From Flavobacteriaceae bacterium F08102 (lineage in GTDB: Bacteria; Bacteroidota; Bacteroidia; Flavobacteriales; Flavobacteriaceae): a stretch of DNA of 64,000 nt. This document shows, piece after piece, positions 19,174 through 27,907 of this stretch; the stretch's first letter is position 1, and every line of letters starts with the position of its first letter. The stretch covers positions 1 to 64,000 of the forward strand of contig JALKAY010000006.1 of the NCBI GenBank assembly GCA_023015935.1, given 5' to 3'. The notes under the pieces are model-generated. The model worked only from the letters and a program-made list of their open reading frames with translations. It had not been told where the DNA came from and made no database searches. A program made the position numbers and the translations under genes.

Positions 19174-19306
19174 AAGAATAAAGTATACGATAAGAATTTA
19201 AATTGACTAGTAAGTTAAGATTTTTTTTCTTCTTTTTTCGTTTGAGTTAAAATTGCTATTAGGGCCCTAATGGCAAAAATTAATTTGAACTTAACTTAAA
19301 TCAAAG

Positions 19307-19780
19307 TTACTTAAGTATTGGAGCAAGGATCTCGGCAAGTTGAATGACGGTGTCTACCCAGCAAGAAAACTTACATCCTCCACGGCCTTTGATTTTACTC
19401 CCATCTTCGTTGGTGTACTTGTCTTTACAGGCTTCCATGCAATCATTATGATCGCCAGCTGCAGATTTTTGTGTTAGTTTTTCATTGAGTTTTCGTTCAA
19501 AATCTTTTTGGTTAATGTTTAAAGCATTTAAAATAGACGAACTGAGTTGGAAAGAACTGACCTCTTCAAGCGTATTATCAAAAACTCCGGTAATCGTTCC
19601 TTTGACTAGCCCGTTAGAATTTGTGATAGACGGATTGTAGAATGAAATTTCTTCTGAAAACTTAATCTTGTTCGCTTCTTCTGGTGGAATAACACTTTCT
19701 TCATCCTTACAAGAATACGTGAATATGCTTAAGGTTACTAATGTGAATAGAATTCCAATTTTAGTTAATGTGATTTTCAT
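19307..19780 (-). CDS. Small lipoprotein with a twin CX3C tail
   Basis: A 157-aa lipoprotein (lipobox TYSC, C24). I recognise no family. The N-terminal two thirds are Ser/Asn-rich and moderately acidic. The C-terminal 45 residues hold four cysteines in two CX3C pairs, C114/C118 and C136/C140, separated by 17 residues that include GRGG, and end in an amphipathic helix (VIQLAEILAPILK). Two CX3C helices joined by disulfides form a helical hairpin in unrelated proteins, so an oxidised, stable surface or periplasmic tail is likely. It lies upstream of the TraB-like lipoprotein and downstream of the small HTH gene, all on one strand. Confidence 0.6.
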   Translation of the reverse strand: MKITLTKIGILFTLVTLSIFTYSCKDEESVIPPEEANKIKFSEEISFYNPSITNSNGLVKGTITGVFDNTLEEVSSFQLSSSILNALNINQKDFERKLNEKLTQKSAAGDHNDCMEACKDKYTNEDGSKIKGRGGCKFSCWVDTVIQLAEILAPILK

Positions 19781-19943
19781 AATTTCTAATATTAAGTTAT
19801 TAAATAGTTTTAGGTCGGAGAGAGGTCTAAAATTTTATAGACACTTCTCAAGTGGTGATTGGACGTTACATAGGCGATTGGTTTAATAGTTAAACAAAGT
19901 GATATATCATGCATCTTAATATAAAATCGCACCCGTTCAAACA

Positions 19944-20234
19944 CTAATCTTTGGCGTCAGTGGGTCCCGCATATACAGTTCTCAGTTGTTCATTAATAAG
20001 AACTTTTACAGATACGTTAACCATAAGCTCAAAGTCTTCATTGTAGTAGTATGTACTGGACCTTCGCGAGTAGGTTATTATGGCGTCCATTTCTTTTAAG
20101 TATTCAATGACACGGTAGAGTTCACGAGGACTTATAAATAACTTTTTAGCAAATTCTGCTGGTGTCCCCGTTTTGCCCATTTTGATTAATTTATGAGCTT
20201 TTCTTAATCGTTCTAATTGTTTAAGTGTTTTCAT
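19944..20234 (-). CDS. Small winged helix-turn-helix DNA-binding protein
   Basis: A 96-aa protein. Residues about 1-70 form a winged HTH: a basic first helix (LKQLERLRKAHKLIKMGKTG), then TPAEFAKKLFISPRELYRVIEYLKEM as the HTH proper, and a wing at ITYSRRSSTYYY. There is no effector domain. It is transcribed divergently from an AraC-type regulator at 20438, and the 203-bp spacer carries repeated AAGATTCTT motifs that either protein could bind. Regulation of the neighbouring lipoprotein genes is possible but unproven. Confidence 0.75.
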   Translation of the reverse strand: MKTLKQLERLRKAHKLIKMGKTGTPAEFAKKLFISPRELYRVIEYLKEMDAIITYSRRSSTYYYNEDFELMVNVSVKVLINEQLRTVYAGPTDAKD

Positions 20235-20297
20235 AATGATATTGATTTATTGCTTAAAATTAGAATCAAAAAAGATGTTAAAAAAATGAAGATTATC

Positions 20298-20429
20298 AAG
20301 ATTCTTTGAATTTAAATTGAAGATTCTTAGAAAATTATGTTCTTTTTTAGTAAACTGTCTCGTAGGTGTACAGCATTGGTTTATGTTGTTAAACAAGGGA
20401 AAACTTAATTCCAAGATTCGAAGAATCTT
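20298..20429. promoter_or_regulatory. Cluster of AAGATTCTT motifs between divergent regulators
   Basis: AAGATTCTT occurs at 20298-20306 and 20320-20328 (22 bp apart, about two helical turns). A dyad, AAGATTC-3 nt-GAATCTT, lies at 20413-20429, eight bases before the earliest possible start of the AraC gene. The repetition in a 203-bp divergent intergenic region suggests operator sites. Confidence 0.5.
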
Positions 20430-20437
20430 AAGACCTG

Positions 20438-21880
20438 TTGGGGGGACTTTTTTTTAAAGAAAGAACTTATTGTTTAAATTGCATATTCCGGATCACAATA
20501 ATACGAATTAGTTTGTTTAGAGTTATTTTCATTATAGCGTTATATCCATTTTATCTTCATGGACAAAAGTTTGAAGCTATAAAATCTTTTTCAGAGATCG
20601 ATAAAAGTTATATACAGGCCCTGTTAGAAAAAGATACTTCATCAGCTTATGGGTATGCAAGGCAATTTTTAAGAAAGGCTAAAAAAGAGGAGAATGTTAA
20701 GGCTATTTATTATGGATATAACATGCATGCCGAAATAGCCCCTAAAAATATAGCGCATTTGTATTATGATAGTATTATTAATGCGTCAAAGATTAAACCT
20801 GATGATATTAACCCACGAGAAGCGTATTACAATAAGGGGGTGTTATATTATAAACACCTTCAATTTAATAAGGCACTTAAATATTTTACGCTACTCTTGA
20901 ATCAGTCAATAGAGGACAAAGATTTAGTTCTCGAAATTATTGCTAGATTATATACAGGAATAATAAATATAGAACATTCAGGAGAGAAATTTGAGACCAT
21001 GGTGAGGTTTAGGAAATGTTTAAAAAAAATTGAGCACGCTTTAAGTCCTATTGAAAGTTCAGGTGCGTATATGTCTGTAATTCGTTCTATTTCTGAAGAA
21101 TATAGTGTGTTTGGCGAAAAAGGTTCGTGCGCTCATTTTACAAAAATAAAATACGATTTCTCAACCACCCATGCTAATGACTCTTTCCAAAGATATTTGA
21201 CCTTTATTGAAGAATTGAATAAATTTTCTAAAAAAAAATATTCAGTTTCCCTAGATAGTTTTCCGAAAATTTATTCCCAGTTTAGGATGTCTGACGATTT
21301 TGTCGATAGAATGGAAGTTGAAGGTTCCCTTTTTTTACTGTATGGGAAATATTTAGAGAATAGCTTTAATCAAAAATTATTGATCGTTAGCTTCTCAGGA
21401 ATAGGATTGCTTTTTTTTATAATCATATTTAAAAAAGTGAAAAAAAAGAATGTAGTATTAAAAACAAAGCTAAAAGAACAAACAAAATGTAAAAATAATT
21501 GTAAAAGAGACCTTAATATTTCGGAAGAAATAGTTGAAAGAATTGTAAATGAACTTATTAAATTCGAAGAAAATCATAAGTATTTAACACCAAATTTAAC
21601 TTCTTTTAAACTTGCTAAAATTTTAGGAACTAACCGAAAATACCTTTCATATATAATAAAAAAATATCGCAATAAATCGCTGCCTAATTATATTAATGAA
21701 CTTCGAATTGACTACGCTATAAAACGTTTGAAAGAAGATAAAGTATTTAGGAATTATACGGTTGATGCTATTGCAAAAGAAGTTGGTTTTTTAAATACAT
21801 TTTCTTTTAGTCAGGCCTTTAAGAATAAGACGGATTTAAATGCATCAACATTTATAGCGAATTTAGAAAAAGACACTTGA
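20438..21880 (+). CDS. AraC-type regulator with periplasmic/TPR sensor region and one membrane helix
   Basis: Up to 480 aa. A hydrophobic N-terminal segment (about 26-43, ending HGQ) looks like a signal peptide. Residues about 50-300 form TPR-like helices (EAYYNKGVLYYKHLQFNKALKYF). One membrane helix spans about 313-333, and the C-terminal 105 residues are an AraC helix-turn-helix pair (TSFKLAKILGTNRKYLSYII; VDAIAKEVGFLNTFSFSQAFK). This architecture is common in Flavobacteriia for membrane-bound regulators with external TPR domains. The frame has no ATG or GTG before codon 96; it must start at TTG 20438, at TTG 20513 (which gives a clean signal peptide), or be damaged at its start. The small HTH gene is divergent. 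Confidence 0.75.
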   Translation: MGGLFFKERTYCLNCIFRITIIRISLFRVIFIIALYPFYLHGQKFEAIKSFSEIDKSYIQALLEKDTSSAYGYARQFLRKAKKEENVKAIYYGYNMHAEIAPKNIAHLYYDSIINASKIKPDDINPREAYYNKGVLYYKHLQFNKALKYFTLLLNQSIEDKDLVLEIIARLYTGIINIEHSGEKFETMVRFRKCLKKIEHALSPIESSGAYMSVIRSISEEYSVFGEKGSCAHFTKIKYDFSTTHANDSFQRYLTFIEELNKFSKKKYSVSLDSFPKIYSQFRMSDDFVDRMEVEGSLFLLYGKYLENSFNQKLLIVSFSGIGLLFFIIIFKKVKKKNVVLKTKLKEQTKCKNNCKRDLNISEEIVERIVNELIKFEENHKYLTPNLTSFKLAKILGTNRKYLSYIIKKYRNKSLPNYINELRIDYAIKRLKEDKVFRNYTVDAIAKEVGFLNTFSFSQAFKNKTDLNASTFIANLEKDT

Positions 21881-22059
21881 GATTCATTGGTAAATGCTCA
21901 AGAGAGATCAGGTAAAGTCACCCTTCTGAATTTGATTCAATACTAAACCGACACCCTCGTTTGAAACAAAGATTAAATAAGTTTTTTCTATACCTTTTAA
22001 TGCGTTACAATTGTACCTTGAGGTCATAAATTGGCGTGTAAATGCTTAGTTGGAGCTTT

Positions 22060-22085
22060 AGACCTGTCAGGTACCTGACAGGTCT
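22060..22085. repeat. Perfect palindrome, copy 2
   Basis: The same 22-bp palindrome as at 8574-8595, here extended by two matching bases on each side to 26 bp (AG...CT). It lies in the 460-bp gap 21881-22340, which otherwise shows no gene. A TATCTTTG box at 22265-22272 near the end of that gap may serve the next gene. Confidence 0.8.
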
Positions 22086-22340
22086 GTGTGTTAAATAACT
22101 CATATTTAGTTGGTTAAAATATTTGAGATGTGTCTGGTTTATTAAAATGACTATTTATAATCTAACAATCTACTCATTGTTTTATTCGATACTAATAAGG
22201 TCTACAATCTTTTGTAATGCAAAGGACGATGTCCAGTTTGCGCATTCATTTCCTTTTTCTACCGTATCTTTGTAAGGAGTTTGGGGCAGATTTTCATCGC
22301 CCATCCATAAATAATTAACCTAGATCGTATACGCTTACCT

Positions 22341-22901
22341 ATGACAGCTTATTCAAAAACCCTTGAGTTTACCGTAAAAAATACAGCCGATTTACCGACT
22401 GCATTACAGACTTATTTTGATACCTATCATTTTAGCCAAGGAGAATCAACCAATGATCATTTCGTTTTTTATAAAAAAGGAAGTATCCTAGATGGATGGA
22501 AATTGAATCCCCTCAATTGGCAATCAACGGTTACAATAGAACTTATCCATAAAAATACCTTAAGTGTTCAATATACTGTTCCTGGGACGAATGTGATAAA
22601 CCCCCTTGCGTTTTCTGAATTGTACAATGCATTTTTGTTGAACCTAGAACAGTATCTAGTGCATCAAAATGATTTCGTTGAAAAGAATGCTGAACAGGTG
22701 GCACGAGCAAAGAAAAATATATCCCGCTACTATGGCATCTTGTTTCTTGGTGTAATGGTCTCTTTCGGTATTGGAACCCTTGTGCAAAATATGACAGGAA
22801 ACCAACTTACTGGACAGATTACCTCAATTATTGGAGCTTTATTGTCGGTTAAATTGCTAAATAAAAACCTTATTAATCGTGCCACGTCAACAAAACAATA
22901 G
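22341..22901 (+). CDS. Membrane protein of unknown function
   Basis: A 186-aa protein. The N-terminal ~125 residues are soluble and mixed alpha/beta (KGSILDGWKLNPLNWQSTVTIEL). Two hydrophobic segments follow near 129-147 (YYGILFLGVMVSFGIGTLV) and 155-172 (GQITSIIGALLSVKLL), so the C-terminal end is membrane-anchored with the N-terminal domain probably cytoplasmic. I recognise no family. It is convergent with the glycosyltransferase gene. Confidence 0.6.
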   Translation: MTAYSKTLEFTVKNTADLPTALQTYFDTYHFSQGESTNDHFVFYKKGSILDGWKLNPLNWQSTVTIELIHKNTLSVQYTVPGTNVINPLAFSELYNAFLLNLEQYLVHQNDFVEKNAEQVARAKKNISRYYGILFLGVMVSFGIGTLVQNMTGNQLTGQITSIIGALLSVKLLNKNLINRATSTKQ

Positions 22902-22961
22902 GGGGAAGGTGAGTGGATTTTGGAAGTTAAAAGTCACTAATTAGTGTGTGTTATGTATATG

Positions 22962-24002
22962 TCAGTCTACTTTTTTCTCGAGAATTTGCTTTGCTTTTTC
23001 AATGAGTTCGTCTATAGATTGACGGTTGGTATCAATGGCTTCGTTGCTTCCTCCGTAAGGACCGTAAACCTCGAGTTGGGTAATGTTGAATAGTCCCAAC
23101 ACGGGGGTGGTGGTACTGGCAGCTAAATGCATTATACCACTATCTGCACCGATAAAAATAGCTGTATTGGCAATGACAGCTGCAATTTCACGTAGGTCTC
23201 TACTGTAATATGAAGCCGTTTTAAAATCGATTTGTGAAACATGCTCCATCGGCAATACTTCTAAAACAACATAATCGCTAAAGTTGCTTTTTAACTTCTG
23301 GTAAAATTGATCCCACCAATGGCTAGCATGGCATTTGTTGCCCGTGGCAAAAGTAAAAATACTGATAACCTTTTGGGTATTTCCAATCAAATTATAGAGT
23401 ACTTGCCTTCCATGTCTTAGCTCTGATGACGTTAATTGAAGATTGAGTGGTGGATAATCGCTAGGGGTGAGCTTTACGTTAGGATTGATAAAGGTTTTAA
23501 AATTGTAAATGGGATATTTAGAAATATGAAGGGGTTTGTGAAGGGTATGCGAGCCAGAGTTGTATATTTTAAACTTGGCACGGGCTAATTTTACAAATAG
23601 TTTACTTGAATTAGAGTTTTCACAAGCGGTGAGCGCAATATCGTAATACGTTCGTTTGAGACTATATGTAATGGTGAGGTATTTGAAGATGTTTTTAAAC
23701 GGTTTTTTAGGAAGACTGTATATTCTTTTAACAGCTGGATACTGTGAAAATAGAATTCGTGATAATGTACCGTTTAGGACGAGGTGAATGGTTGCATTTG
23801 GGTATTGTTTAGTGACTGCTTGAAGTAGTGGGGTGAGTAGTAATTGATTGCCTAAGCGATGGTTTGGACGAGTAATCAACATTGTAATGGGACGTCCATC
23901 ATTAAGTTCGGTTAGTCCATCTCTCTTTGTTGTATTGTGAATTGAAGCAGTGAAAAAGGAAAGTATTTTTCGTTTTAGTGGGTTTAATTTGGTAATGGGC
24001 AT
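22962..24002 (-). CDS. Glycosyltransferase family 9 (heptosyltransferase-like)
   Basis: A 346-aa GT-B enzyme. The N-terminal half begins the Rossmann fold with ITRPNHRLGNQLLLTPLLQAV (about 40-60), and the C-terminal nucleotide-sugar site carries FIGADSGIMHLAAS, the hallmark of ADP-heptose:LPS heptosyltransferases. It probably adds a sugar to lipid A-core or another surface glycan at the inner membrane. A 60-70-residue basic N-terminal leader (KLNPLKRKILSFF) fits peripheral membrane attachment. No other LPS genes flank it. Confidence 0.85.
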   Translation of the reverse strand: MPITKLNPLKRKILSFFTASIHNTTKRDGLTELNDGRPITMLITRPNHRLGNQLLLTPLLQAVTKQYPNATIHLVLNGTLSRILFSQYPAVKRIYSLPKKPFKNIFKYLTITYSLKRTYYDIALTACENSNSSKLFVKLARAKFKIYNSGSHTLHKPLHISKYPIYNFKTFINPNVKLTPSDYPPLNLQLTSSELRHGRQVLYNLIGNTQKVISIFTFATGNKCHASHWWDQFYQKLKSNFSDYVVLEVLPMEHVSQIDFKTASYYSRDLREIAAVIANTAIFIGADSGIMHLAASTTTPVLGLFNITQLEVYGPYGGSNEAIDTNRQSIDELIEKAKQILEKKVD

Positions 24003-24287
24003 AAGGTTGGTAATATGAATGTGTTGGTCGTTTTTTGTTGGTCCAATCGGGAGCGATTTAACATGCCGTGTTTTAGGTAACTGGTTGGTAAATAGGTTTT
24101 TTGAATATTGCTAAATACAGTAAAAAGGTAATTCTTATTGCAAAATAGGATAAATTTTGAAAAAATGATTCTTTTTGAACGTAAATTAACGAAATTAATA
24201 TGATAGGTGTACAGAGCCAATATTAAAAGTTCAGGGAAGGACAAATTGAACACGATCTATTATTTATCACTTTAGCTTTAGCACAGC

Positions 24288-24318
24288 TTGGAGGCTGTTG
24301 TTAATTGATTTATCTTTG
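24288..24318 (+). promoter_or_regulatory. Bacteroidota-type promoter
   Basis: TTG at 24288-24290 and TATCTTTG at 24311-24318, separated by 20 bp, match the -33/-7 consensus (TTG - 19 to 21 - TAnnTTTG). It lies 20 bp before the ATG of the 72-aa membrane protein. The rest of the 336-bp gap 24003-24338 shows no gene. Confidence 0.65.
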
Positions 24319-24338
24319 TATGCATATTTGTAACTCCC

Positions 24339-24557
24339 ATGAAAAAATCATTTTTCACCCTTATTGCCTTGTTAGTTTTTGCTTTATTGATAGCGCTATT
24401 TATCAATAGTGGAGTAACCTATAGTCAAGATGAGACTCCTACCTTAATTTGGAGTAGCGGAAGATTCAATTTAGCGGATACGTCAAAAGTTATTGGTGCT
24501 TTGATTATTCTTTGGTTTCCAGTTTTTTTGATTTTGAGAAAGCGAATACAAAATTAA
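24339..24557 (+). CDS. Small two-helix membrane protein
   Basis: A 72-aa protein with two hydrophobic segments, about 5-24 (FFTLIALLVFALLIALFINS) and 50-67 (VIGALIILWFPVFLILRK). The linker of about 25 residues between them is probably periplasmic. No family is recognised. A well-formed promoter directly upstream supports it as a real gene. Confidence 0.6.
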   Translation: MKKSFFTLIALLVFALLIALFINSGVTYSQDETPTLIWSSGRFNLADTSKVIGALIILWFPVFLILRKRIQN

Positions 24558-25003
24558 GAACGGTATCTTGAGTGTACCCAAATGATTGTAAAACCTATTC
24601 ACAATGAGCACATCAGGTTGGCTAAAATCAAAATTTGCTAATTAAGATTGGTTAATTAGTATCGATTAAGGGTAAGTAAGCTTAGCAAATATTCTGTCGA
24701 AGTCATGTGCAGTCTACGTACATTTTTTAAATCTAACCGTGCTAAAACTCAATAGATGAGCTTTTGGGAAGTCAAATTGTATTGTGTAAAAGGCTAATGG
24801 ACAGGTTGTTCATACGCATATTGAAAAATCGATGCTATTGAAAGGTTTATGCGAAATTAAGTGCATATAGTTGGTGGTTAGGAAGGGGTGTAGAAGTGTG
24901 GATTTCTTGCTAAGTCGGATGATTAGCGTGTTTTTTTATGGAAAAACATCTTGACCCAAAAAGATTTAGTAACTTGTTGACAGAAATTTTAATCAAGTGC
25001 CGT
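24558..25003. other. 446-bp gap with a 9-bp inverted repeat
   Basis: No coding frame was recognised. ATTTGCTAA (24633-24641) and TTAGCAAAT (24682-24690) form a perfect 9-bp inverted repeat with 40 bp between the arms. No terminator or RNA gene was seen. Confidence 0.35.
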
Positions 25004-26269
25004 ATGGACTTAACGACCTGTCTACATGCACTGCGTTCTGTAGTTTTAGGGGGATTATTGATTTTTTATTCACCCTGTTTTTTCGCGCAAGAAAAGTATG
25101 TTTTTTCTATGGGTAGTCTCGACAGTATTCAATCGGATATACTTAAGGAAAATAGAAAATTTTGGATACAACTTCCAGAATATTATTCGCCAAAACGCAG
25201 TTATCCAGTTGTCTATGTATTGGATGGAGCAGTGCATCTCAATGCTGTTTCGGTTATGCATAGTTATTATAGTGGAGGGTTTATACCCGAAATGATTCTG
25301 GTTGGAGTTTCTAATCAACAACATCGGAATCGAGATTTAACCCCATCAAAATTAATGGATGGTCCACAGTTGAGTTATATCAATGAGAGTGGTGGTGCTG
25401 AGAAATTTACTCAGTTTTTGGCGGATGAATTGATTCCATATATCGAAAAAAAATATCCGGTGACTTCGTATAGGACTTTAATCGGCCATTCCTATGGCGG
25501 ATTGTTTACGATACATACTTTATTGCATCATCAAGAGTTGTTTGCCAATTATTTAGCCATTGATCCCAGCCTTGACTGGGATGGACAAAAATTGATAAAG
25601 AACGCAAAGTTATTGCTTGAAAAAGAGCGTTTTGATGGTAAATCGTTGTTCATTTCTTTGAGTGGTCAACTTCACCTGCAAGACGCTACCGTTACGATAG
25701 ACAATGTGATGAAAGACAGTACCGATTTTACCCTATTTCCGCGTTCTATTTTGACTTTTACCAAGGAGGCAGAAGCGCACAAGTCAAATGGGCTCATCAC
25801 CCATTGGAAATTCTACCCAAATGATCCTCATGGAACCGTGTCATTTCCTTCGATAATGGATGGGCTCTTAACGCTGTTTAGCTGGTTCCCCATTGAACAT
25901 ACAGATCAGTTTAATAATCCAGAAACACCACTAGCAACTATAAAGGAATTAGTGGCTCATCGTGCAAAGAAATTAAGTAATCATTTGGGGTATGAAGTTC
26001 CTCCTTTTGATGAAGAACTTTTTACCATGCTGGGATATATGAATATGGATATGGGAATGTTGGAAAAGTCGCTCGCTTTTTTTCAATATGCAATTCACTA
26101 TTTTCCGAACTCAGCAAATGCCTTTGAATCTATAGCCGATTATTACATCACTACAAATGGATATAAAATGGCCTTAACGTATCTTGAGAAGGCTTGTGAT
26201 CTTAGTCAGGAGGAACAGCGCATAGTTAAAAAAATAGACGCTCTTAAAAATAAAGTTAACAGAGATTAA
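25004..26269 (+). CDS. Secreted alpha/beta-hydrolase (esterase D/PF00756 type) with TPR tail
   Basis: Starting at ATG 25004 gives 421 aa with a signal peptide ending FFAQE; an in-frame ATG at 24938 would only add 22 residues before the signal and is less likely. The hydrolase domain (about 30-290) has the nucleophile elbow IGHSYGG (S163) and the PF00756-like patterns YYSPKRSYPVVYVLDG and YLAIDPSLDW. A histidine late in the domain (DPHGTVSF) completes a plausible triad. The last ~110 residues are TPR-like (LEKSLAFFQYAIHYFPNSANAF). Probable periplasmic esterase related to enterochelin and ferric-siderophore hydrolases; the substrate is unknown. Confidence 0.8.
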   Translation: MDLTTCLHALRSVVLGGLLIFYSPCFFAQEKYVFSMGSLDSIQSDILKENRKFWIQLPEYYSPKRSYPVVYVLDGAVHLNAVSVMHSYYSGGFIPEMILVGVSNQQHRNRDLTPSKLMDGPQLSYINESGGAEKFTQFLADELIPYIEKKYPVTSYRTLIGHSYGGLFTIHTLLHHQELFANYLAIDPSLDWDGQKLIKNAKLLLEKERFDGKSLFISLSGQLHLQDATVTIDNVMKDSTDFTLFPRSILTFTKEAEAHKSNGLITHWKFYPNDPHGTVSFPSIMDGLLTLFSWFPIEHTDQFNNPETPLATIKELVAHRAKKLSNHLGYEVPPFDEELFTMLGYMNMDMGMLEKSLAFFQYAIHYFPNSANAFESIADYYITTNGYKMALTYLEKACDLSQEEQRIVKKIDALKNKVNRD

Positions 26270-26355
26270 ATACCTCGAAAGGATTCAATATAATAGGGAA
26301 TTTAGGTGTTTTCTTTGTGTGTATTCATTTACAGGGTGTTAAGGCTCGGTTTTTA

Positions 26356-26384
26356 TTGATTTTAAGTTAATTGTAGTATCTTTG
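26356..26384 (+). promoter_or_regulatory. Bacteroidota-type promoter for the M28 peptidase gene
   Basis: TTG at 26356-26358 and TATCTTTG at 26377-26384 with an 18-bp spacer, ending 45 bp before the chosen ATG. The spacer is one base short of the usual range. Confidence 0.5.
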
Positions 26385-26429
26385 GTTTAATTCAAATAGT
26401 TTATCTCACGTATGTCACCTTTGAGCCTT

Positions 26430-27410
26430 ATGAAAAAATTACTGACCTTACTTTGTTTAGGACTTTGTGTCATTGCTTGTAAACAAAATTTACACGAAAA
26501 AAGGGTAATTATCAACGAAGCTCAATTATTACAACGACTTAAAATAATTTCACATGACTCGTTGGAAGGACGCTATTTTGGAACGCCCGGAAACATTAAA
26601 ACTCAGCACTACTTGGCAAAGGAATTTAAATCCTTAGGGATAGCTCCTGCTTTTGCAGAGGGATATATCCAGCGGTATCCACATACGTTTAGTGGTCAAC
26701 GAAGACAACGGATGTATCCAGTTCATGGAGGTAGTGATGGTTTGTTAAACGTGAGTGATACTACGGTTTATGGAGGGAATGTAGTAGCTAAGATTGAAGG
26801 AAAATTAAAAGAAACGATCGTGATTACGGCACATCTTGATCACTTGGGTGTCATAGAAGGTGAAATTTATAATGGTGCAGATGATAATGCTTCAGGTGTA
26901 GCGGCTCTTGTGGCGATTGGTGAATATTTTAAAAATAACCCACCGAAACACCGTTTGATTTTAGCAGCTGTAGATGCTGAGGAGATAGGATCTTTAGGGG
27001 CGGAATACTTATTTAAACATTTTCCAGTGGATACTACCCAAATTGTACTTAATATAAATATGGATATGATTTCACATAATGATTCGTTAGCATTGTATGC
27101 TTCAGGATTGTATCATTATCCGTCATTAAAAGAGCCTTTGACTCATCTAAATTCGCCAATCAAGTTGTTGTTTGGTCATGATAATAACAAAAATATAAAC
27201 GAAGACGATTGGACATTTTCATCTGATCATCGCGTATTTCACAAACGCGGTATTCCATTTGTATATTTTGGAGTGGAAGATCACAAAGATTATCATGAAG
27301 CCACTGATGTTTTTGAAAATATCAATAAGGAATTTTATATAGAGGCGGTTAAGTTGATTATTCAAGCTATAGAGGCTTATGATAGTTATTTGCATTCATC
27401 ACATGATTAA
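26430..27410 (+). CDS. M28-family metallopeptidase lipoprotein
   Basis: Start chosen at ATG 26430 (326 aa) because it gives a clean lipoprotein signal with lipobox VIAC (C17); the ATG at 26412 adds six residues. The di-zinc site of M28 peptidases is complete: H135 and D137 in ITAHLDHLG, D151/D152 in NGADDNASG, the catalytic E184 with E185 in VDAEEIGSLG, an Asp in INMDMI and a C-terminal His in DHKDYHEATD. It is an aminopeptidase or related exopeptidase anchored on the envelope. The next gene follows after 26 bp. Confidence 0.9.
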   Translation: MKKLLTLLCLGLCVIACKQNLHEKRVIINEAQLLQRLKIISHDSLEGRYFGTPGNIKTQHYLAKEFKSLGIAPAFAEGYIQRYPHTFSGQRRQRMYPVHGGSDGLLNVSDTTVYGGNVVAKIEGKLKETIVITAHLDHLGVIEGEIYNGADDNASGVAALVAIGEYFKNNPPKHRLILAAVDAEEIGSLGAEYLFKHFPVDTTQIVLNINMDMISHNDSLALYASGLYHYPSLKEPLTHLNSPIKLLFGHDNNKNINEDDWTFSSDHRVFHKRGIPFVYFGVEDHKDYHEATDVFENINKEFYIEAVKLIIQAIEAYDSYLHSSHD

Positions 27411-27436
27411 AGAGTGTGTTTAAAAGATTAAAATAG

Positions 27437-27841
27437 ATGACTTTAAATAGGTTACTTGCGGTGTTAATTTGTTTTGGGTGTGTGGGTTTTTGTAGGGCGC
27501 AAAAGGAAAATATTTCGGTCATAGATTTTGTCCAAATTGTAAAGAATAATAAAGAAGAGGCATTGTTTTATTACGAGCATAATTGGCGCGAATTACGTGA
27601 GAAAGCACTCGATAAAGGATATATTGAATCGTTTGATTTCTTAGTGACGAATCCTAATGAAAAAGGGCCTTTTACGTATATGTTGGTTACAACGTTTAAA
27701 AATAAGGAGCAATTTGATTTAAAAGAACAATATTTTAAAGAGTTAATCCAAGAAAAGGGACCTATAAAATTGTTGAATGAGTTGCAACCAGTTCATTTTA
27801 GAAAAACGTTGTTTAGTAAAGTGGTAACATCATTATGGTGA
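27437..27841 (+). CDS. Small secreted protein of unknown function
   Basis: A 134-aa protein with a signal peptide (1-21, ending CRAQ). The mature part is a compact alpha/beta domain with two helices (WRELREKALDKG; LKEQYFKELIQEKG) around a strand TYMLVTTFKNKEQF, reminiscent of ferredoxin-like stress-response folds, but no family is certain. It begins 26 bp after the M28 peptidase and is probably co-transcribed with it. It is convergent with mgtE, 66 bp away. Confidence 0.6.
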   Translation: MTLNRLLAVLICFGCVGFCRAQKENISVIDFVQIVKNNKEEALFYYEHNWRELREKALDKGYIESFDFLVTNPNEKGPFTYMLVTTFKNKEQFDLKEQYFKELIQEKGPIKLLNELQPVHFRKTLFSKVVTSLW

Positions 27842-27907
27842 TTGTGTTACGATGGTAATACGCAAATAGATAGTTTTAGCGAAAATTATTGGAGTTCGGA
27901 TGAAGTA

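Noticed and set aside
23984-24253. 89-codon minus-strand frame upstream of the GT9 gene
   Set aside because: It overlaps the GT9 start in another frame and lacks motif, signal or conserved look; it sits where the promoter should be.
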